From an uncultured Bacteroidota bacterium (GTDB lineage: Bacteria > Bacteroidota > Bacteroidia > Chitinophagales > Saprospiraceae): 60,822 nt of DNA. Both the position numbers and the translations under genes were made by a program. Below are positions 55,576 to 60,822 of this stretch, in pieces. The notes below the pieces were generated by a model, which ran no database searches, was not told where the DNA came from, and saw nothing but the letters and a program-made list of their open reading frames with translations. Position 1 is the stretch's first letter. Every line of letters starts with the position of its first letter. Location of the stretch: NCBI GenBank assembly GCA_902609095.1, contig CACLQQ010000006.1, positions 1 to 60,822 on the forward strand, given 5' to 3'.

Positions 55576-56739
55576 ATGAAAAGTATAAATAAGTTATTGT
55601 TAATAACATTCTTACTCCTTACCATGTTGGCAATATCCAGCTGTGGTGAAGGAACTGAAACTGCAGATCCAGTAACCTTTAAGGATAAAAAAGAACTCCT
55701 TCAAAAAAAAAAGGATCAGTTGTCTGTGCTACAAGCTGAGATCGATGATTTACAGAATGAAATAGTTGCGGCAAGTCCAGAACTACAAGAAAAGGCCAGA
55801 CTTGTTGACACATTGATGATCGCTCATACTGACTTCAGAAGATATATCTACATACAAGGAAAAGTTGTGGCTGATGATGTGGTTAACGTAGTAAGCGAAG
55901 TGCCTGGAAGGATTATTAGAGTAAATGCTAAAGAAGGAGATTATGTCAAGAAGGATCAAATTATAGCGACCATAGATTTAGAATCTTTGAACAAGCAGAA
56001 GGCTGAAATCAACACAGCACTTTCCTTAGCTGTAGATGTCTATGATCGTCAAAAAAGACTCTGGGATCAGAATATAGGAAGTGAGGTACAATACTTACAA
56101 GCTAAGAATAATAAAGAGCGCTTAGAACGGTCACTGGAGTCTCTTGATTATCAATTAACCAAGTCGACCATATACGCTCCAATATCTGGAACAGTCGATA
56201 GAGAAATGCTCAAAGTTGGAGAACTCGCATCCCCTGGTATGCCAATCATTACAGTTCTCAATACTCGAAACATCAAGATAGAGTCTGATCTTCCGGAGCG
56301 CTTTTTAACCAAGCTCGATAGAGGAGATAGAGTCGTCATCAACTTCCCTAGCATAGAAAAAGAAATGACTGGTAAAGTTACTATGATGGGAAGATCGATA
56401 GATCCCTCTAATCGTACTCTGAAAGTTGAGATCAAACCTTCTACATACGATAAACTACTCAAGCCAAACCTATTAGCTAAGATTAAAATCGAAGAACTTA
56501 CTATAGATGATGTTATCGTATTACCATCTGTATACCTCTTACAACAGATTGACGGAAAGGAATACGTATTCATCGTGCGGAAGGATGGAGATGAGTTCAG
56601 AACCCAAAAAATCTTTGTTCAGACAAGTGAATCCAGTGATGGCAACATAATTATTACCGAAGGCCTAAACCCTGGAGATATTGTAATCTCCAAAGGGGCC
56701 AGAAATGTTTCAAACGGTGATTTGATCATATTCCAATAG
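55576..56739 (+). CDS. RND efflux periplasmic adaptor (HlyD/MFP family), lipoprotein
   Basis: A 387-residue adaptor with a lipoprotein signal (lipobox ISSC near residue 23). An N-terminal coiled coil (residues ~35-70) contains LLQKKKDQL, coded by an A10 run. The beta-barrel/lipoyl parts follow with VPGRIIRVNAKEGDYVKKDQ and ISGTVDREMLKVGELASPG, typical of MFP proteins. It joins the TolC channel to the RND pump. It lies 7 bp after the tolC gene and 9 bp before the pump gene. Confidence 0.94.
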   Translation: MKSINKLLLITFLLLTMLAISSCGEGTETADPVTFKDKKELLQKKKDQLSVLQAEIDDLQNEIVAASPELQEKARLVDTLMIAHTDFRRYIYIQGKVVADDVVNVVSEVPGRIIRVNAKEGDYVKKDQIIATIDLESLNKQKAEINTALSLAVDVYDRQKRLWDQNIGSEVQYLQAKNNKERLERSLESLDYQLTKSTIYAPISGTVDREMLKVGELASPGMPIITVLNTRNIKIESDLPERFLTKLDRGDRVVINFPSIEKEMTGKVTMMGRSIDPSNRTLKVEIKPSTYDKLLKPNLLAKIKIEELTIDDVIVLPSVYLLQQIDGKEYVFIVRKDGDEFRTQKIFVQTSESSDGNIIITEGLNPGDIVISKGARNVSNGDLIIFQ

Positions 56740-56748
56740 AACAAAACT

Positions 56749-59700
56749 ATGAACACAGAAACGATCAAAGACAAGCTAAGAAATTTCAGACTTACAGATA
56801 TAGCTGTTGACAATGGTACCAGTATTATCATTTTGGCCCTGATGATCTTAATCTTTGGGCTGCGGTCTTACACTGATATGCCTAAAGAATCTTACCCTGA
56901 GGCTAGCTTCCCTACGATTTATATTAACACACCATATTTCGGAAATTCTGCCGCAGATATTGAGTCCTTGATTGCAAGACCACTGGAGAAAGAAATTTCC
57001 TCGGTTAACGGTATCAAAAACCTGAATTCGACATCAATTCAAGATTTCTCAGTGATATTGATAGAATTTGATGCTGATCAAGATCAGGATATCGCACTTA
57101 GAAAAGTTAAAGACGCTGTAGACAAAGCTGAGAGTGAATTACCCAATGACTTAGATCAAGATCCAAACATCGAGGAAGTAGTATTCTCCGAGTTCCCAAT
57201 TATGACCATAAACATATCCGGTGACTTTAGCCCGGATGAACTTAGAAATGTTGGGGAATACATGCAAGATAAGGTCGAAAGTCTCAAATCAGTTAATAGA
57301 GTTGATCTAAAAGGAGCACTCGACAGAGAGGTGAAAATTAATGTAGACCTCCTAAAAATGCAGTCATTACAAGTTTCTTTCAATGATATAGAGGCCGCCA
57401 TAGCACAAGAGAATATGTCTATGTCTGCGGGAGAAATCGTGGCGAATGAATTCCGACGCTCGATAAGAGTAATTGGTGAATTCACCAATGCCGCTCAGAT
57501 GGAAAATGTAATTATCAAATCTGAGAATGAAAGACCCATATACCTAAAAGACTTTGGTACCGTAGAATATGGATTTGAAGAGCGCACCAGTTATGCCAGA
57601 TCCAATGGCCTCCCAGTTATATCGTTAGATGTCGTTAAGCGCAGAGGTGGTAATGTGATAGATGTTGCTACTAAGATCAAAGAGCTTTTAATTGAAGAAG
57701 AAAGTAATCTTCCAGAAAATATCAATATCGCCATCTTTAATGATACCTCTAAGTATACAGAAGAGTCCGTTGCGACCTTAGAAAATAGTATCATATCTGG
57801 AGTAATTCTAGTGGTATTAGTCTTACTATTTTTCCTGGGACTGAGAAACTCTCTTTTTGTAGGAATCTCTATACCCTTGAGTATGCTTATGGGGATTTTA
57901 TTCCTGCATCTGACGGGTACAACAATGAATATGGTTGTTCTATTCGGCTTAATTCTCTCCTTAGGACTACTGGTTGATAATGCGATTGTTGTAGTTGAAA
58001 ACGTATATCGCTATCTGCAGCAGGGATATAGTGGATGGGACGCTGCTAAGTATGGTGCAGGCGAAGTCGCCTTACCGATTATGGCCTCAACAGCTACTAC
58101 TTTAGCTGCATTTATCCCATTAGCCTTATGGCCTGGAATCATGGGAGAGTTCATGAGATACTTCCCAATAACTTTAATTGCCGTTCTTTCCTCTTCATTA
58201 TTCGTAGCATTAGTAATTAATCCAGTCTTAACATCTCGATTGATGCGTGTGGAAAAGAGCGGTTTAACTAATTCTGAGTGGAATATAAAGACTAAGAATG
58301 TCCTCATTGGAATTGCCATCATGGTGATCATTGCCGTCATAGGTCATATAACGAGCACCATGTGGGTTCGCAATCTATTCGGCATAGCAGCGATAGTCTC
58401 ATTAGTGAATCATTTTTTATTCAGACCGGGAGCGCTTTTCCTTCAAAACACTGGTTTGCCATTTTTAGAACGTCAATATGATAGATTCATAGATTTGGTT
58501 TTGACTGGTTTTGGACCATATCTTACCTTCTTAGGATCTGTTGCTTTATTAATTGGTTCGATAATACTCTTCGCCAAATTCATGCCACCAATTGAATATT
58601 TCCCTGCCAGTGACCCAACGTATGTTAACGTATTCGTCGATTTACCCTTGGGATCAGATATAGAAGCGACTAATGATATTGTTAAAAAGATCGAGCAGGA
58701 CGTAAAGAAAGCTGTGGAGCCCTATGATGAGATAGTAGAGGAGATTCTAACCCAGATTGGAGAAGAGACATCTGATCCTCAATCTCCACCAGAGCCCGGG
58801 CTTACGCCCCACAAAGCTAGAATCACTGTATCATTCATTGCCTATCAGGATCGCAATGGTTTATCATCATATGATGCCATGGATGCTATACGTCAAGGAG
58901 TCCAGCAATATCCAGGCATAAGAATTGTAATCGCTCAAAACGTTGATGGACCACCTGTAGGATTACCTATTAATATAGAAATCATCGGAGAGGATATAGA
59001 AGAACTGTCGGCTGAGAGTCAAAAGATAATTGACTACATCAATAGAAGTAAGATATCAGGGATAGAAGATCTCACAAGAGATGTAACACTTGCTAAGCCA
59101 GAGCTGGAAGTTTCCATCGATAGAGAGGCGGCAAGACGATACAATCTATCAACGGCACAGATTGCTTCCTCAATCAGAACTTCAGTTTATGGTAAGGAGG
59201 TTTCCAAATTCAAAGTAGGAGAAGATGAATATCCTGTAATGCTTCGATTAAATGAAGATTACAGATACAATGTGAATGCCTTGATGAATCAAAAGATCAC
59301 ATTCAGAAATCAATCAAATGGTAGAATAGCTCAAGTTCCTATAAGCAGTGTTATTGACTACAAGTACACCACCAGTTATAACGCTATCAAAAGAAAGGAT
59401 CAAAAAAGAGTAATTACCATATACTCTAATATCCTCGAAGGATTTAATGCTAACAAGATTGTGAATAACATTAAGGATATCATGACAAGGTATGACTTAC
59501 CTCAAGGAGTCAGTATTGATTTCACAGGAGAACAAGAGCAACAGGCTGAAGATTCTGAGTTCTTAATGGGAGCGTTTATGCTTGCCCTATTCACCATCTT
59601 TATCATTTTAGTGGCGCAGTTCAATTCAGTGTACAGTCCCTTTATTATAATTATTTCGATCGTATTCAGTACGATTGGCGTCTTCTTAGGTTATGTACTC

Positions 59701-60204
59701 ACTGGACGAACGATAGGTGTAGTATTTACTGGAGTTGGTATTATTTCATTGGCTGGTATTGTAGTTAACAACGCTATTGTCTTGATCGATTATATCAACT
59801 TACTCGTGCAACGTAGGAGGGAAGCTGTTGGAGTATCCAGCATACTTGATTTAGATCGGATAGATGTCAAAAAAGCCATCATTAAGGGTGGATCAACGAG
59901 ATTGAGACCTGTACTACTAACTGCTATTACAACAGTTTTAGGTTTGATTCCATTAGCCATTGGATTCAACATCAATTTTTTCACGATAATAAGTGATTTA
60001 GACCCTCAGATTTATTTGGGTGGTGATACAACTGCCTTATGGGGCTCATTAGCCTGGACGGTCATTTATGGTCTTGTATTTTCTACATTTTTGACTTTGG
60101 TTATTGTCCCCGCAATGTATTACTTAGCATATCGATTGAAATATGTTACCGAAGGATATTTCTATTTTAAAAAGACAAAAGAAATCGAACGTGAACAGGG
60201 ATAA
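56749..60204 (+). CDS. RND family efflux permease
   Basis: A 1151-residue inner membrane proton antiporter with 12 helices and two large periplasmic loops. Marks are DMPKESYPEASFPTIYI at the start, LGLLVDNAIVVVENVYR (residues ~401-417) and the second half GIISLAGIVVNNAIVLIDYIN, the paired helix-4/helix-10 type motifs of the hydrophobe/amphiphile efflux family. It exports drugs or lipids through the TolC channel with the adaptor. Length is a little above average. Its last 14 bases overlap the pdxH start. Confidence 0.95.
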   Translation: MNTETIKDKLRNFRLTDIAVDNGTSIIILALMILIFGLRSYTDMPKESYPEASFPTIYINTPYFGNSAADIESLIARPLEKEISSVNGIKNLNSTSIQDFSVILIEFDADQDQDIALRKVKDAVDKAESELPNDLDQDPNIEEVVFSEFPIMTINISGDFSPDELRNVGEYMQDKVESLKSVNRVDLKGALDREVKINVDLLKMQSLQVSFNDIEAAIAQENMSMSAGEIVANEFRRSIRVIGEFTNAAQMENVIIKSENERPIYLKDFGTVEYGFEERTSYARSNGLPVISLDVVKRRGGNVIDVATKIKELLIEEESNLPENINIAIFNDTSKYTEESVATLENSIISGVILVVLVLLFFLGLRNSLFVGISIPLSMLMGILFLHLTGTTMNMVVLFGLILSLGLLVDNAIVVVENVYRYLQQGYSGWDAAKYGAGEVALPIMASTATTLAAFIPLALWPGIMGEFMRYFPITLIAVLSSSLFVALVINPVLTSRLMRVEKSGLTNSEWNIKTKNVLIGIAIMVIIAVIGHITSTMWVRNLFGIAAIVSLVNHFLFRPGALFLQNTGLPFLERQYDRFIDLVLTGFGPYLTFLGSVALLIGSIILFAKFMPPIEYFPASDPTYVNVFVDLPLGSDIEATNDIVKKIEQDVKKAVEPYDEIVEEILTQIGEETSDPQSPPEPGLTPHKARITVSFIAYQDRNGLSSYDAMDAIRQGVQQYPGIRIVIAQNVDGPPVGLPINIEIIGEDIEELSAESQKIIDYINRSKISGIEDLTRDVTLAKPELEVSIDREAARRYNLSTAQIASSIRTSVYGKEVSKFKVGEDEYPVMLRLNEDYRYNVNALMNQKITFRNQSNGRIAQVPISSVIDYKYTTSYNAIKRKDQKRVITIYSNILEGFNANKIVNNIKDIMTRYDLPQGVSIDFTGEQEQQAEDSEFLMGAFMLALFTIFIILVAQFNSVYSPFIIIISIVFSTIGVFLGYVLTGRTIGVVFTGVGIISLAGIVVNNAIVLIDYINLLVQRRREAVGVSSILDLDRIDVKKAIIKGGSTRLRPVLLTAITTVLGLIPLAIGFNINFFTIISDLDPQIYLGGDTTALWGSLAWTVIYGLVFSTFLTLVIVPAMYYLAYRLKYVTEGYFYFKKTKEIEREQG

Positions 60205-60822
60205 TAATCAAATCAGAGCTCTAAGAGTTTCTTACGAAAAAAGCCATCTATTAGAAAAGGATGTACTCCAGAACCCTTTCGATCAATTTAAGCTATGGTT
60301 CGACTATGCAATTAAGTCAGAAGTATTTGAAGCTAATGCCATGACCTTAGCTACATGTGGATCGAATGGGCAGCCATCAGCACGAACTGTCTTGCTTAAA
60401 GAAATAATGGAAGAGGGCTATGTTTTTTATACCAATTATAATAGTGATAAAGGCGTACAGATAGCAGAGAATAATAAGGTAGCACTATTATTTTTTTGGA
60501 AGGAGCTCGAAAGACAAGTTAGAATCGAAGGGCAGATCGCAAAAGTTAGCAAAGAAAAATCGCAAGATTACTTCCAATCCAGACCAAAGGGTAGTCAGAT
60601 CGGTGCTTGGACAAGCCCACAAAGTCAGACGGTAACCAGAGAAGAGCTTGACTCCTTGGCTGAGACAACTCAATCTAAATATGCAGATGAATCCGTATTA
60701 CCGTTGCCTCCGTTTTGGGGTGGATATATTGTGAAGCCGGTAAATTTTGAGTTCTGGCAAGGCAGACAAAACAGATTGCATGATAGGATTAGTTATGAGC
60801 AAAATACCCAGTCAGAATGGGT
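60191..60822 (+). CDS. pdxH: Pyridoxamine 5'-phosphate oxidase, cut by the window end
   Basis: The FMN enzyme that oxidises pyridoxamine or pyridoxine phosphate to PLP. It starts with GTG at 60191, 14 bp inside the RND gene, and is open to the window end (about 210 codons visible). Family marks are NPFDQFKLWFDYA, GQPSARTVLLKE, FYTNYNSDKG, LLFFWKELERQVRIEG, RPKGSQIGAWTSPQS and FWGGYIVKP, so both FMN-binding and substrate regions are present. The last few residues (the usual RLxP end) fall outside the window. The overlap suggests coupling to the efflux operon without a known functional reason. Confidence 0.92.
   Translation, partial: MNRDNNQIRALRVSYEKSHLLEKDVLQNPFDQFKLWFDYAIKSEVFEANAMTLATCGSNGQPSARTVLLKEIMEEGYVFYTNYNSDKGVQIAENNKVALLFFWKELERQVRIEGQIAKVSKEKSQDYFQSRPKGSQIGAWTSPQSQTVTREELDSLAETTQSKYADESVLPLPPFWGGYIVKPVNFEFWQGRQNRLHDRISYEQNTQSEW

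Noticed and set aside
58011-58340. 109-codon minus-strand frame in the RND gene
   Set aside because: Shadow of the pump's membrane segments.

Overview
The window is an AT-rich stretch of a Bacteroidota chromosome. The evidence is two PorP/SprF-type outer-membrane proteins, a SprE/PorW-type type IX secretion lipoprotein, a bactofilin next to AtpZ, an alanine dehydrogenase-tsaE pair, an H-NOX remnant, DUF6702, MbnP-like and GSCFA-like proteins, and a promoter of the TTG/TAnnTTTG type in front of an HU gene. A member of the Saprospiria or a neighbouring class is my inference, not something the sequence proves. I saw no rRNA, tRNA, CRISPR array, insertion sequence or prophage.

Layout. 0.35-2.1 kb: an ABC exporter. 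2.1-6.1 kb: a block of decaying genes (FMN reductase, haem-binding lipoprotein, SDR, DsrE-like, CDGSH and RadC), each with frameshifts and/or in-frame stops, around one apparently intact MobA-like nucleotidyltransferase. 6.1-7.6 kb: a glycosyltransferase and a DUF2304 protein. 7.7-9.8 kb: iscS-iscU-iscA for Fe-S cluster assembly. 10-15.1 kb: meaB, an M23 peptidase, a peroxiredoxin, hemW and an O-methyltransferase. 15.1-18.1 kb: a TetR regulator, an acyl-CoA dehydrogenase and an SCP2 protein. 18.5-24.4 kb: alanine dehydrogenase, tsaE, gyrB, and the overlapping set DUF6702-yidD-hemB. 25-29 kb: an AGCS symporter, a GNAT acetyltransferase, kynureninase and an ECF sigma factor. 29.3-30.75 kb: a second decayed patch, in which an H-NOX gas sensor and its kinase meet a DUF5916 remnant tail to tail. 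30.9-33.1 kb: an MbnP-like lipoprotein, a trans-sulfuration enzyme and HU. 33.4-37.5 kb: a peptide-type ABC importer (binding protein and two permeases, no ATPase). 37.6-46.4 kb: an epimerase-like protein, a HAD protein, an M23 peptidase, SprE/PorW, AtpI-like, AtpZ, a bactofilin and two PorP/SprF paralogues. 46.5-47.5 kb: a broken GSCFA gene. 47.5-53.4 kb: an amidohydrolase, a GbsR/MarR regulator, a HEAT-cyclophilin lipoprotein, an epimerase and anmK. 53.5-60.2 kb: a TetR-TolC-adaptor-RND efflux operon, then the start of pdxH, cut by the window edge.

How the parts work together. Most genes are housekeeping: cofactors (haem, PLP, Fe-S), envelope turnover, type IX secretion and efflux. The main oddity is the concentration of recent pseudogenes, many tied to redox, sulfur, iron-sulfur or nitric-oxide functions, while flanking genes are intact. 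Within one gene the defects include all three stop types plus frameshifts, which argues for real decay rather than recoding. Isolated single-base frameshifts could still be sequence errors.

I did not find a clear undescribed multi-gene system. The best leads are the clustered decay, the tail-to-tail deletion at 30.32 kb, A10 tracts inside three intact genes (sprE, the GbsR-type regulator, the RND adaptor), and the sigma-gene terminator built into the 3' end of kynU.
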